64,000 bases of DNA from assembly GCA_004173475.1 (NCBI GenBank), contig SEBU01000007.1, positions 62,001 to 126,000 on the forward strand, given 5' to 3'. Below, one piece after another: positions 36,741-46,116 of the stretch. Every line of letters starts with the position of its first letter. Positions within the stretch are counted from its first letter, which is position 1. The notes under the pieces were generated by a model that was not told the origin of the DNA, made no database searches, and worked only from the letters and a program-made list of their open reading frames with translations. The position numbers were made by a program, and so were the translations under genes. Origin of the DNA: Gammaproteobacteria bacterium (GTDB taxonomy: Bacteria > Pseudomonadota > Gammaproteobacteria > Pseudomonadales > Cellvibrionaceae).

Positions 36741-37223
36741 ATGTTTTCCCTAGTGCGATTTTCTGCATTCATTTTATTGCTTATATCGACAGCGGCTTAT
36801 TCGGTACCTTACACCTTTGAATATTCCACCCACCTTACCAGTAGCTTGCAGGCTATCGACAAAGAAACAGTTAATTACGAGTTAGGCGACTCTTTTAAAA
36901 GCTTTGTCAAAGATTCGGTAGGTATTAGCGTCGGAAATATAAACACTGCTTCTTCGGATTACCCTTATGCTTCGGATTACCCGGCATCGAATAAGGGTTC
37001 GGATTTTCTTACCGGTCAACTCAATAGTCAGGAGTCTTACGCTTCTTCTCCGACGGATGCGTACGCTGCTGAAGCGGCCATTCAAAACTTAGCTGATCGA
37101 TCAGATATTCATAATCAATTTGTCAAACTTGTTGCAGTAAATGTTCCTGAACCCAATACGCTATTTTTACCCGCTATTGGATTGCTGGCGCTTTTACTGG
37201 GCCGTCGACTTAAAACACTTTAA
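36741..37223 (+). CDS. PEP-CTERM sorting-domain protein
   Basis: A 160-residue exported protein. The ATG at 36741 follows GAAAGG by 8 nt (an in-frame GTG at 36732 is the alternative start). The signal peptide ends AAYS. The C-terminus is NVPEPNTLFLPAIGLLALLL then GRRLK, a full PEP-CTERM sorting signal. The centre has a short internal repeat (SDYPYASDYPAS). No enzymatic domain is visible. It is transcribed divergently from the CAP lipoprotein. Confidence 0.8.
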   Translation: MFSLVRFSAFILLLISTAAYSVPYTFEYSTHLTSSLQAIDKETVNYELGDSFKSFVKDSVGISVGNINTASSDYPYASDYPASNKGSDFLTGQLNSQESYASSPTDAYAAEAAIQNLADRSDIHNQFVKLVAVNVPEPNTLFLPAIGLLALLLGRRLKTL

Positions 37224-37291
37224 AATTATTTTAATTTTCGATGTTTTTTCACGCTGAATCCCCATTGATAATGTTTTGAACATTTCTACCC

Positions 37292-38251
37292 TTAAGTTGT
37301 ATTAGTTGCGCGAGCCGCACGTCTCACACCTTGCGGTGGCTGCCCAAACAAACGTAAAAATGCGCGTCGCATACGTTCGGGGTCGGCGAAGCCTACTTGA
37401 CGAGCTATGGTTTCAATTGGCTCACTACTGGTTTCGATTAAAACCCTTGCCGCTTCGGCACGTAATCGTTCCACCGCTTTTGCTGGAGTCTCTCCTGTTT
37501 CTGTCATGAACGCGCGTGAGAATTGGCGTGGACTTAAAAAAGCAATTTCTGCCAGGCGATCAACCGTTAATTTTTGATGCAAATTTTGCCGTGCAAAACT
37601 TAAGGCTTCGCGAATTCGGTCTGACTCAGGTTCCAGCTCAAGCAATGTAGAAAATTGCGATTGACCACCGGGGCGGCGGTGATAGACCACTAAATCTTGT
37701 GCGACCGCGCGTGAGAGATCGGTTCCCAAGTCTTCTTCAATCATCGCGAGGGCCACATCAATTCCTGCGCTAATACCGGCAGACGTCCAGACTAGTCCGT
37801 CCTTACAAAAAATACGATCTCTGTCGATCTTAACGCGCGGAAACAAGCGTTGAAGCGCTGCGCTATAGCGCCAATGGGTAGTCGCGCGTTTGCCATCCAA
37901 AATTCCAGCGGCAGCCAGAATAAAGGCGCCGGTACACACGCTGCCAACGCGCCTGGCCCGAGGTGCGCAAAATTGGGCGATACTTGCCAGTTCAGCAGCT
38001 TTAACCGGACAAGTCGGCGTCTCGCCACCACCCACAACGATAAAGGTATCGAAAAAACATTCGTCAATTGCATTAGTAAATATTTCAATGCCGGATGAGC
38101 TCGCCACCAGCCCACCCGTTGGTGATACAACTCGCAAGCGGTAGGGATGGGTGCCCGATATCCTTCCGGCCACCTGAAAGGCAGCAAGCGGTCCACTTAG
38201 GTCAAGTAGTTGAAACTGCGGATATACCAAAAAACCTATATCGAGCGACAT
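37292..38251 (-). CDS. GlxA-type transcriptional regulator (DJ-1/PfpI plus AraC domains)
   Basis: A 319-residue regulator. The ATG at 38251 lies just after GGAG. The N-terminal DJ-1/PfpI-like domain (about 1-180) shows IGFLVYPQFQLLDLSGPLAAF and the nucleophile-elbow-like GSVCTGAFILAAAGILDG. The C-terminal AraC helix-turn-helix pair (about 215-310) shows VDRLAEIAFLSPRQFSRAFM and IARQVGFADPERMRRAF. It begins 33 nt after the GAPDH-family gene on the same strand, so it is probably cotranscribed. The effector is unknown. Confidence 0.9.
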   Translation of the reverse strand: MSLDIGFLVYPQFQLLDLSGPLAAFQVAGRISGTHPYRLRVVSPTGGLVASSSGIEIFTNAIDECFFDTFIVVGGGETPTCPVKAAELASIAQFCAPRARRVGSVCTGAFILAAAGILDGKRATTHWRYSAALQRLFPRVKIDRDRIFCKDGLVWTSAGISAGIDVALAMIEEDLGTDLSRAVAQDLVVYHRRPGGQSQFSTLLELEPESDRIREALSFARQNLHQKLTVDRLAEIAFLSPRQFSRAFMTETGETPAKAVERLRAEAARVLIETSSEPIETIARQVGFADPERMRRAFLRLFGQPPQGVRRAARATNTT

Positions 38252-38284
38252 ATCTCCATCCACGCGTTGCAAATGCTCGCGTTT

Positions 38285-39319
38285 TCAAATGTGAGTTTGG
38301 TACAAAGGTAATTTCCCAAAGGCGACAGCATTATCGAGTAATCGATGGGCAAATCCCCATTCGTTGTCGTACCAGGCGTACACAGTTGCGTGCGAACCTC
38401 CGATGACTTTGGTCATACCCAATTCAAAAATGGAAGACGCGTCGTCATGGATAAAATCGCTGGAAACGAGCGGTAAATCATTCGTTTTTACCAGCCCGGC
38501 GAGTGGCCCTGACCGAGCGACATCTATCATCAAGTTATTAATTTCTTCTGTAGAAGTAGGGCGCCCTGTTGTAAAGCTGAGTACTAGCATACATACGTCT
38601 ATAGTCGGTACGCGAATCGAAAAACCGTCGAGTTTTCCGGCAAGCTCGGGTAGTGCCAAACCTATTGCAGAGGCAGCGCCCGTTTTAGTTGGGATCATTG
38701 ATTCCATGGCAGAGCGCGCCCTGCGCACGTCTTCATGGTAGACATCGGTAAGCACTTGATCATTAGTTACCGAGTGAATCGTTGTCATGGTGCCAGCGAC
38801 AATCCCTATGTGATCGTTGAGCGGTTTGGCAATGGTTCCTAAACAATTGGTGGTGCATGAGCCTATAGCGATAACGCGATGTTCCGGGCGAAGAACTTCA
38901 TTGTTCACACCGTAAACAATGGTAGCGTCCACTTCCTTACCGCCGGGTGCCGAGATAATGACTCGCTTTGCGCCCGCCGCTAAATGAACTGCTGCTTTGT
39001 CCCGTGTGGCGAAACGGCCGGTACATTCCAACACCACATCAATATCCAATTCTTTCCACGGCAGTTTCGCGGGGTCACGTTCCGATAAAACTCTAATGCG
39101 ATCTCCGTCAACAATCATAGCGTCCTGTTCGACCACGACTTTTCCGGGAAACCTGCCATATGTTGTATCAAAGCGCGTTAAATGTGCATTGATCTCTGCG
39201 CTGCCAAGATCGTTCACAGCGACTATTACGACATCATGCTTTTTACCCGCTTCGTATAAGGCCCGCAATGTATTGCGCCCAATACGCCCATACCCGTTAA
39301 TTGCAACTCTGACTGTCAT
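38285..39319 (-). CDS. Type I glyceraldehyde-3-phosphate dehydrogenase
   Basis: Oxidises glyceraldehyde-3-phosphate with NAD(P) and phosphate. The ATG at 39319 has GAGGG upstream; the frame reaches 39355 without a ribosome site. The 344-residue protein carries [14 protein letters not shown] (nucleotide loop), the active-site Cys155 in GSCTTNCLG, His182 in [11 protein letters not shown], and the [11 protein letters not shown] end. The usual ASCTTNC is GSCTTNC here, and Asp-Leu-Gly (37-39) follows the nucleotide-binding strand. It could also act on erythrose-4-phosphate (Epd-like). The adjacent GlxA-type regulator suggests a specialised isoform rather than the main glycolytic enzyme. Confidence 0.88.
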   Translation of the reverse strand: MTVRVAINGYGRIGRNTLRALYEAGKKHDVVIVAVNDLGSAEINAHLTRFDTTYGRFPGKVVVEQDAMIVDGDRIRVLSERDPAKLPWKELDIDVVLECTGRFATRDKAAVHLAAGAKRVIISAPGGKEVDATIVYGVNNEVLRPEHRVIAIGSCTTNCLGTIAKPLNDHIGIVAGTMTTIHSVTNDQVLTDVYHEDVRRARSAMESMIPTKTGAASAIGLALPELAGKLDGFSIRVPTIDVCMLVLSFTTGRPTSTEEINNLMIDVARSGPLAGLVKTNDLPLVSSDFIHDDASSIFELGMTKVIGGSHATVYAWYDNEWGFAHRLLDNAVAFGKLPLYQTHI

Positions 39320-39535
39320 AACTAAACCCTCTCGGTGGATGTTCGTCGCTATCATGACCCAGGCACAGACATTAAAAAATGACGAAGATCCCTCCTTTTA
39401 GGACATTCTGTTGAAATATTTCTGGGTTGGATAGTCTTGAGAACCCACCGTGAATATTCAGATGAAAGACGAAATACTTTAAGATGCGCCCCCGTTTAGC
39501 GGTTCACCTACATAGTTACTGATGTTGAGAGTTAC

Positions 39536-40075
39536 ATGTTAGAAGTTATTTTCCTCGCCCTTGCTTTGAGTATGGATGCCTTCGCCGTTTCAATCGGTAT
39601 AGGCGCAAAACAAAAAAATAATGCGAAAAGATTAGCGTTGATGTCTGCGTGTTATTTCGGGGTGTTCCAGGCGTTGATGCCATTACTTGGATATTTTGTG
39701 GGTAAGAGCTTGCTCGCTTGGGTGGCCTCTTATGCTCCATGGATAGCGTTTTTTCTGTTGCTGGGCATAGGCGCAAAAATGATTTACGAGGCTCTTCACG
39801 ATAATGATGGAGAGGATTTAAAAATTATTACCCAGCGCGTCATGTTTATGCTGGCGATAGCAACCAGCATCGACGCTATGGCCGCCGGGTTTGCGCTGAA
39901 TTTACTAAACGTGAATGTTTTTCTATCTTGTTTGATTATTGGCGTAGTAACATTTTTGCTTAGCTACTATGGCGTTTTTCTGGGTGCTAAAAGCGGCACA
40001 AAACTGGAAAATAAAGCTGAGTTATTTGGCGGCATCGTTATTATTTTGATTGGTTTGAAAATACTGTTGGTTTAA
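39536..40075 (+). CDS. mntP: Manganese efflux pump MntP
   Basis: A 179-residue inner-membrane protein with six hydrophobic helices made of two related halves. The paired DUF204 signatures are [14 protein letters not shown] (near residue 8) and [15 protein letters not shown] (near 105), each with the conserved Asp needed for Mn export in E. coli MntP. The length is normal. Only a weak GAGAG site lies before the ATG. I could not find the yybP-ykoY Mn-riboswitch pattern upstream, so control here is unclear. Confidence 0.93.
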   Translation: MLEVIFLALALSMDAFAVSIGIGAKQKNNAKRLALMSACYFGVFQALMPLLGYFVGKSLLAWVASYAPWIAFFLLLGIGAKMIYEALHDNDGEDLKIITQRVMFMLAIATSIDAMAAGFALNLLNVNVFLSCLIIGVVTFLLSYYGVFLGAKSGTKLENKAELFGGIVIILIGLKILLV

Positions 40076-40194
40076 TTTAATCAATCAAAGTTGTAAAATA
40101 TTTTTCATAACTCGAATTTTTTCTAAGTCTACATTTCGGTATTCATTTATTCAGTCTCAGTTTCGCTCACTATCAAACAGCTAAAACGACCAAA

Positions 40195-40242
40195 ACAGAG
40201 CAAAGCGTTTTAGATCTCGGATCTTCTTACGCTAAGCTCTGT
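40195..40242. repeat. Nested palindrome in the mntP downstream region
   Basis: ACAGAGCAAAGCGT (40195-40208) pairs with ACGCTAAGCTCTGT (40229-40242) apart from two central mismatches, and between them AGATC-TCG-GATCT forms an inner stem. The structure is 48 nt long. It lies in the 496-nt gene-free stretch 40076-40571, which is otherwise AT-rich without visible genes. It could be a transcription terminator, a small-RNA core or a mobile remnant. Confidence 0.5.
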
Positions 40243-40571
40243 GGTTCACCTGTTTATTTTTATAATAATAAAAAATCTTTTTATTAAATAGATGATCGAA
40301 TAACCGCACCAAAAACGCTCATTGAAAATTTCCTTCCTTGCGCCAAAAGAAAAAAATTAATGAATATCATCTGTAAAAAAGTCACAGATCTGTGGCAATA
40401 AATACACATTATAAAAAAAATTATAAATTTACACTCAACGAGGATTTGCAATGCTTGAAAGGAGTGTGATTGGCGAGCCTTGCGAATCTAATCACTTAGT
40501 TCTAACAGGGTAGTTCTACATCCTTAGATCTAAAACTTAAAGTTTTCATCTCGATTGTAAAGGAAAATATC

Positions 40572-42287
40572 ATGGCACAGATTGTAAAGGTTCTTATTGT
40601 TACAGATGGCGGCGGAGGATTTAAACATTCCATAAAGATTGGAGGGCAATTTTTTAACGCGTTTCACTTAGGTGAGTTTGTTGATGTTTTACAAGAAACA
40701 GATTGGAATGGATTTTCCCTGCAAATTACCAAGGCGCATCGTGAAAATGTTGTCGCTTCCGATATTGGAGCAGATTTAGTCAACTTTAAATTCGATGCTC
40801 ATGACCTGTCTGTTTATGATGAAATTCTGCTTTTCCCAATTCTACGTGATGGTGATTCTATCGCAGTACCCGCAGGGCAACCCTTTCGCTCAAGTAATGC
40901 AACCGACGCAGAAGTAAAAGCGATTGCAGAATTTATGGATGCTGGTGGTGGTGTCTTCGCCACCGGTGATCATGAAGATTTGGGTGCGGGTTTATGTTCT
41001 CGTTTACCGCGCATAAGAAATATGCGGCGCTGGTATTGGGACACTGCGGGGCCAAACGGAGAACCAGTTGCACCCTCTGGCTCATCTGCAAATCGTTACG
41101 ACACTGTGCGTGCCGGACACGATTATGATTCGGCGCATCCCAACGATAATTATCAATTTGATGATCAGTCGGACAACATTGCACAAAAAATTGCGCCGGA
41201 AATTTTTGAGGTTCGCAGTTCACGCTATATTCGTCAAAGATGGCCACATCCTGTTTTGTGCAGCCCGGAAGGAATGGTTCGTTACTTACCCGACCATGCA
41301 CACGAAGGCCGATGTGAGGTTCCCGCTAACATGGGTTTGAATGTAACTGTTGCAGGTTACAACCAGCAGGAGTATCCACCGCTTCTTGACGGCACTGCGT
41401 TGGAACCAGTAGTTGTTGCTTATGCGACTGTTATCGGCGGGCACGCTACCGATGCAAAACCGGTTGTGAATGCAAGAACTTTCGGTGTTATAGGCGCTTA
41501 CGATGGACATCGCACCAGACGTGCAGGAAAAACCTTGGGCAGGGTGGTTGTTGATGCAACCTGGCATCATTTTTTTAACATTAATCTCACGGGTGATTTA
41601 AATAGCCCCACCCCCGCAAAACGCCTGGGTTTCAATGCACCGCTTTTACCGGGGCAACAAGACCATTACAAAATGATCAAGCACTACTTTCGCAATATTG
41701 TGTATTGGTTAATTCCATCGCGTCGTCGCAGATGGTTGGTTCATCATTTGTTGACTACTATGGTGCGTGATGCGCAATTTTATGAATTAAATCCTATCGC
41801 AAAAATTCGCGATTTCACCACGGTGAATTTAGATCATATTTTTGCATTGGCAAAATTAGCAGACGCTTATTTCAAGCAAGCACACGGCGCCTGCTACACG
41901 TTACAAATTTTACCGATAATTCTCTACGAGATAGATCCTCTGCGTAAATTTTGGGAGCGTTTTGAACCTACGGTGAATCCATGGATTGCCGAGCGGGAGA
42001 AAAAAACTATTCCTATCAATCTTGATCAGCAATTGGTTGTGGATACAATTTTGGGAAGCAGTGTACTTGCAGCCCTTCAGGCAAAAAATGATCTGGATAG
42101 TGCGCATGGAACAGTGTGGAATGAAGACATCACTCAAAAATCCTTTGAGCTGTTTGAAAAACACCTTCCTGAAATGCTCTCAATTGGAACAACACATTTT
42201 AGTCGCAAAATTCAAGGTGACATTAAAAACGCTGAAAATTTTATAAGTGACGTAAAAGATTTTTCTACATCACGCCAAAGCTGCTAG
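40572..42287 (+). CDS. Large ThuA/GATase-like hypothetical protein
   Basis: A 571-residue cytoplasmic protein; AAGGA lies 8 nt before the ATG. The N-terminal half looks like a class-I amidotransferase/ThuA-like fold: IVKVLIVTDGGGGF, FDAHDLSVYDEILLFPIL, IAEFMDAGGGVFATGDHEDLG and HPVLCSPEGM...VVDATWHHFFNI. The usual nucleophile Cys elbow is replaced by a G-D-H segment, so amidotransferase activity is doubtful. The C-terminal 200 residues are helical with no recognised family. It stands alone with its own terminator. Confidence 0.7.
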   Translation: MAQIVKVLIVTDGGGGFKHSIKIGGQFFNAFHLGEFVDVLQETDWNGFSLQITKAHRENVVASDIGADLVNFKFDAHDLSVYDEILLFPILRDGDSIAVPAGQPFRSSNATDAEVKAIAEFMDAGGGVFATGDHEDLGAGLCSRLPRIRNMRRWYWDTAGPNGEPVAPSGSSANRYDTVRAGHDYDSAHPNDNYQFDDQSDNIAQKIAPEIFEVRSSRYIRQRWPHPVLCSPEGMVRYLPDHAHEGRCEVPANMGLNVTVAGYNQQEYPPLLDGTALEPVVVAYATVIGGHATDAKPVVNARTFGVIGAYDGHRTRRAGKTLGRVVVDATWHHFFNINLTGDLNSPTPAKRLGFNAPLLPGQQDHYKMIKHYFRNIVYWLIPSRRRRWLVHHLLTTMVRDAQFYELNPIAKIRDFTTVNLDHIFALAKLADAYFKQAHGACYTLQILPIILYEIDPLRKFWERFEPTVNPWIAEREKKTIPINLDQQLVVDTILGSSVLAALQAKNDLDSAHGTVWNEDITQKSFELFEKHLPEMLSIGTTHFSRKIQGDIKNAENFISDVKDFSTSRQSC

Positions 42288-42308
42288 CTCAATCCAACTT
42301 TTGAGAAT

Positions 42309-42341
42309 AAAAAACCACCTGTCACCGGGTGGTTTTTTTTT
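42309..42341 (+). terminator. Intrinsic terminator after the ThuA-like gene
   Basis: Stem AACCACC / GGTGGTT followed by nine Ts, 22 nt after the stop codon. Confidence 0.92.
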
Positions 42342-42405
42342 GACCGTGATAAAATGAAGTAACATTGCTAAGCGCTCAAATAATTTGACTTAAAAAGTAG
42401 TCTGT

Positions 42406-42833
42406 ATGAAATTAAACGCGAACGAAAAACTTCTAGTGGTTGGTGGTGTAATCGCCGCACTTGCGGCAATCTGGCATTTGCTAATGATTATTGGCGGCCC
42501 AGTCTGGTATACATTTGCCAGGGTCCCGATTACATTGTCGCATCCGCCCAGAATGGAACCTTAACGGCCCCTGTTAGTGCAGTCGCAATCGCATTGTTAA
42601 TGTTCACCTGTACACTGTACTCGTTGTCAGGTGCTGGATTGATTCGAAAAATGCCATTATTACAACCAGCTCTGGTGACAATCTCCTTAATTTGTTTGGC
42701 GCGCGGATTTATTGTTTAGCCTTTATTTCACCCGATTGCATTACTTGGCGTATGGCATTTAGTGGCGAGTTCAGTTTGGTTTTTTGTTGGCGTTTGTTTT
42801 TTATTCGGCGTAATAAATAATTTCAAAACTTGA
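42406..42833 (+). pseudogene. Degenerate four-helix membrane protein gene
   Basis: The ATG at 42406 opens MKLNANEKLLVVGGVIAALAA, then HLLMIIGGPVWYTFAR. Shifting frame at about 42520 continues PDYIVASAQNGTLTAPVSAV, AIALLMFTCTLYSLSGAGLI, a TAG at 42717, then PLFHPIALLGVWHLVASSVW and a stop at 42831. Reading through the frameshift and the nonsense codon gives a continuous protein of about 142 residues with four hydrophobic segments. The preserved coding sense on both sides shows recent decay or sequencing error. Confidence 0.7.
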
Positions 42834-42939
42834 TTAAAATAGAAATAGGTTTGCGCTTGTGAGTAGATTTCTCAAATATGGCTATAATTTTAATTAATTA
42901 CACTGCGAATGATGATTTGAGTGAAAGTAGAGTAGGCCT

Positions 42940-43359
42940 ATGACCGATTTATTATCCATTATTTATGTAAGTACCGCGTTAAATCCTTTTATTGACGAAG
43001 AGCTTGATGCGCTTTTAGCTGATGCTAGAGCATTTAATAAGGAAAGGGCCATCACGGGAGTTTTATTATATGCAGATGGTAATTTTATGCAGTGTCTAGA
43101 GGGCCCTGCAGATTCGGTGTTACGTGCGTACGATCGCATTCTTGCCAGCCATCGACACAAAGGCCTTATAGAGCTTAATCGTTCAGAGATAGAAAGTAGA
43201 AGTTTTGATTCTTGGGAAATGGGTTTGTTGCGCCCCACTAAAGCGGAGTTTATTTCGATTTCAAATGCTGTGTCCCTTGCATCTCCAAAAGATCATTCTT
43301 CGGTAATTGCGATAGAGTTTATGAAAAGTTTTATAAACACCATGGGAGCCGCTAAATAG
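42940..43359 (+). CDS. BLUF-domain blue-light photoreceptor
   Basis: A 139-residue protein made of one BLUF domain that binds FAD non-covalently and senses blue light. The flavin-contact Tyr lies in LLSIIYVSTAL, the switching Gln in YADGNFMQCLEGP, and DRILASHRHKGLIEL completes the core. The C-terminal helical cap (about 95-139) is short and no output domain is fused, so it probably acts on a separate partner. No obvious partner gene adjoins it; the next gene is an AEC-family transporter. Only a weak ribosome site is visible. Confidence 0.9.
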   Translation: MTDLLSIIYVSTALNPFIDEELDALLADARAFNKERAITGVLLYADGNFMQCLEGPADSVLRAYDRILASHRHKGLIELNRSEIESRSFDSWEMGLLRPTKAEFISISNAVSLASPKDHSSVIAIEFMKSFINTMGAAK

Positions 43360-43463
43360 AATTTTATTTCAGCAATAAGGTTTTGCTCGGCTCGGGAAGG
43401 TTTGTATAGTAACCAGGATCGTTTTTGCTAAACTACGCGCCTGACTTTACCTAGAGCTTGCTG

Positions 43464-44348
43464 ATGCTAAACGAACTTTTCGCCATTTTGGCGCCCATAA
43501 TGATTTCTACCGGAATAGGTTATGTATGGGGAAAAAGTCGGGCCGAATTTCCTACCGAATTTATTTCCCGCATAGTGATGAACGTAGGCACGCCCTGTTT
43601 GATCATAGGTGTCATGGCTAAAGTTGAAGTAAAACCGGAGGTCATGGGCAGTGTTGCGCTTGCGACCGCAATTGTTATGACAGCAATGGGTTTAATCGGT
43701 TGGTTATGGCTGCACCTTATTAAATTACCTGTCGCTACTTATCTTCCCCCGCTAATTTTTCCTAACAACGGCAACATGGGTTTGCCCTTGTGTTTGTTTG
43801 CTTTCGGTCAAACCGGACTTGCGTTGGCGCTCGGTTCTTTTATGGTCATGATGATCGCTACGTTTACGGTAGGTTTGGTTTTAGTTGCTGAGGGTGGCTG
43901 GCGCGAGCGTTTGATGTCAGTTGCAAAACAGCCGGTGATGTACTCAATGGCGATAGCGGTGATTTTACTGGTGACTCACACTAGTCTTCCGCGTTGGCTT
44001 TCAAACACGGTGGATTTAATCGGTGGCATCGCAATTCCCTTAATGACAATTGCCTTGGGAGTTTCTCTTGCAACGTTAAAAATTCAATTTCTGTCGCGGA
44101 GCATTGCATTCAGTGTTGCGCGTGTTTTTGGTGGCTTGCTGCTGGGGTACGTGGTGTGTGAATTAATGACCCTCACTGGCGTCTCGCGTGCAGTGGTGCT
44201 TTTACAATCGGCTATGCCAATTGCCGTTTTCAACTATTTGCTCGCGTTACGCTACAACCGCTCACCCGAAGAAGTTGCGGCTATGGTGTTAGTCTCCACT
44301 CTAATTGCGTTTGCTGGATTGCCATTTTTATTAATTTTGCTTTTGTAA
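43464..44348 (+). CDS. AEC-family (auxin efflux carrier-like) transporter
   Basis: A 294-residue inner-membrane protein with about ten hydrophobic helices in two inverted five-helix halves. FPNNGNMGLPLCLFAFG carries the N-x-x-N-M-G-x-P crossover motif of the family, and LLQSAMPIAVFNYLLALRY is the matching motif in the second half. The start is the ATG at 43464; a TTG at 43458 is in frame. Relatives move organic acids such as malate or malonate; the substrate is unknown. Confidence 0.88.
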   Translation: MLNELFAILAPIMISTGIGYVWGKSRAEFPTEFISRIVMNVGTPCLIIGVMAKVEVKPEVMGSVALATAIVMTAMGLIGWLWLHLIKLPVATYLPPLIFPNNGNMGLPLCLFAFGQTGLALALGSFMVMMIATFTVGLVLVAEGGWRERLMSVAKQPVMYSMAIAVILLVTHTSLPRWLSNTVDLIGGIAIPLMTIALGVSLATLKIQFLSRSIAFSVARVFGGLLLGYVVCELMTLTGVSRAVVLLQSAMPIAVFNYLLALRYNRSPEEVAAMVLVSTLIAFAGLPFLLILLL

Positions 44349-44625
44349 GTTTTACGTTTGGCAGAAATCAATCTAGACAACCAACGCATTGGCTCTTGTC
44401 ATTAAGATATTTGTAAAAAGGCTAGGCGGTGATCAATCGATATCCGGTAGCTATTCAATTTGGAAAATGTCTGGACAAGTCGATCTTCCATCCGCTAAGT
44501 ACAAAATTTTTACATTTCGCCGAACCTGATAAACTGCTCTGTCCCAGCGTACTTGAATTACGCCCACGCAATCACGTAGGCTTGGCGACTATTTTTAGCA
44601 AGCCAACAAATGGGAATGCGAACGA

Positions 44626-45486
44626 ATGTCGTCTGTAAAAGAAATTATCCTTACCTTTAGTTGCCAGGATTCAAAAGGCCTTGTTGCCGCTGTAGCTACC
44701 TTGTTTGCAACCCTGGGATTTAATATTAAAGAGTCCTCGCAATTTGAAGATGTTGAGCGGAGCCGCTTTTTCATGCGCACCGTGTTTGAATGTCCGATTG
44801 GCTATAACCTCGGCCAAATTCGCTCATTGTTCAAGCCATTGGGTGAGCTGTACAAAATGAATTGGGAGATCTCTGACGCGCATGTCAAACCGCGTGTGCT
44901 GATCGCAGTTTCGCAATGGGGGCATTGCTTAAATGCATTATTAAACTCATGGAAGAACGGATCGCTTCCTATCGACATAGTCGGCGTGGTTTCTAATCAC
45001 CATGTGATGCGCGACCTAACGGAGTGGTATCAATTGCCGTTTCACTATCTGCCGATTACGCCAGATACAAAATCGCAACAGGAAGCGCAACTGTGGCAAT
45101 TAATGCAAGATTTACAGGGAGATTTTTTAGTGCTTGCGCGTTACATGCAGATTCTCTCCGACGATCTTTGTCAAAAATTAAACGGCCGCGCGATTAATAT
45201 CCACCATTCGTTTTTACCCGGGTTTAAGGGCGCAAAACCTTACCATCAGGCGTTTGATCGCGGGGTTAAGTTAATCGGCGCTACTGCGCATTTTGTGACA
45301 GCAGATTTGGATGAAGGCCCAATTATTGAACAAGCGGTCGAGCGTGTGTCTCATATCAACTCACCGGAAGATATGGCAGAAATAGGCCGTGATACGGAAG
45401 CTGTGGTGTTAAATCGCGCAGTTCGTTGGCACGCTGAACATCGCGTATTGTTAAATGGCAGTAAAACAGTGGTCTTCTCAAAATAA
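44626..45486 (+). CDS. purU: Formyltetrahydrofolate deformylase PurU
   Basis: Hydrolyses 10-formyl-THF to formate and THF, balancing one-carbon units and feeding formate to PurT. The 286-residue protein starts with an ACT domain (about 5-85: IILTFSCQDSKGLVAAVATLF) and then a formyltransferase-fold hydrolase domain. The active site includes Asn-x-His in AINIHHSFLPGFKGAKPYHQAF and Asp in ATAHFVTADLDEGPII. The next gene starts on its stop codon (TAATG), so the two are translationally coupled. Confidence 0.95.
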   Translation: MSSVKEIILTFSCQDSKGLVAAVATLFATLGFNIKESSQFEDVERSRFFMRTVFECPIGYNLGQIRSLFKPLGELYKMNWEISDAHVKPRVLIAVSQWGHCLNALLNSWKNGSLPIDIVGVVSNHHVMRDLTEWYQLPFHYLPITPDTKSQQEAQLWQLMQDLQGDFLVLARYMQILSDDLCQKLNGRAINIHHSFLPGFKGAKPYHQAFDRGVKLIGATAHFVTADLDEGPIIEQAVERVSHINSPEDMAEIGRDTEAVVLNRAVRWHAEHRVLLNGSKTVVFSK

Positions 45487-45854
45487 TGGCGACTTTATTA
45501 TTCAAATTGCAAAATGTGCCAGACGATGAGGCGGCAGATGTACGCGATCTTCTTGCGGAGCACGACGTTTATTTTTACGAGACTCACGCAGGTTTCTGGC
45601 GACTGGGAGTGGATGGGCTATGGCTGCCAGATGATAGCAACCTTGAACGCGCCCAAGCGTTGATCAGGGCATATCAGGAAGAGCGCACTTCCGCCCAGAA
45701 GAAAGTTTACGCTGAGTTAGTTGAGCAAGGGCAGGCACCCACGCTCTGGCAAAATTTTCTATTATCGCCCTTAAGATTCGTTCTTCTCATTCTGGCCGTC
45801 TTCTTCGTTTTAACCCTCACCTTAGCTCCGTTTGGATTTATGGGAACGCGCTAA
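45486..45854 (+). CDS. DUF6164-type membrane protein
   Basis: A 122-residue protein. Residues 1-90 are a soluble ferredoxin-like region (LFKLQNVPDDEAADVRDLLAEH, DVYFYETHAGFWRLGVDGLW) that resembles a degenerate signal-transducing PII/DUF2007-like fold. A transmembrane segment follows (LRFVLLILAVFFVLTLTLAPF). Its ATG overlaps the purU stop codon (TAATG). The function is unknown. Confidence 0.75.
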   Translation: MATLLFKLQNVPDDEAADVRDLLAEHDVYFYETHAGFWRLGVDGLWLPDDSNLERAQALIRAYQEERTSAQKKVYAELVEQGQAPTLWQNFLLSPLRFVLLILAVFFVLTLTLAPFGFMGTR

Positions 45855-46012
45855 GGCGGAAAAAGTTCAATAGAGCCATACATATAGATGTCGTTTCGAT
45901 AGGTCTTTCTCTTAAATTCAAAAACTTAGCTGCTAAACCTCAATTGAAATCCAGATGGATTCGTCTTAGTGCTATTTTCTCTCGCTGACTGATCACTACC
46001 CAAAAGTTGTCT

Positions 46013-46039
46013 AAAAAAAAGCCCTGCGAGTGCAGGGCT
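46013..46039 (-). terminator. Intrinsic terminator of the GH9-GH6 gene
   Basis: On the minus strand, stem AGCCCTGC / GCAGGGCT followed by an eight-T tract. It lies about 80 nt after the stop codon of the cellulase gene that ends at 46117. Confidence 0.92.
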
Positions 46040-46066
46040 GAATAGTTAACATCAGGTTTGAAACGG

Positions 46067-46109
46067 CTAACAGATAGCGAAAATTATTATTGAATTCGCT
46101 ATCTGTTAG
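46067..46109 (-). repeat. Perfect 15-bp inverted repeat in the cellulase 3' UTR
   Basis: CTAACAGATAGCGAA (46067-46081) and TTCGCTATCTGTTAG (46095-46109) form a perfect stem with a 13-nt AT-rich loop, 7 nt downstream of the stop codon and separate from the true terminator. It should fold in the mRNA 3' end. Confidence 0.8.
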
Positions 46110-46116
46110 TTAACTC

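Noticed and set aside
39402-39535. Possible yybP-ykoY manganese riboswitch upstream of mntP
   Set aside because: The conserved core sequences of that riboswitch could not be found in the 130 nt before the gene.
44429-44638. 69-codon frame before purU
   Set aside because: GTG start without a ribosome site, overlaps the purU start and has no recognisable family.
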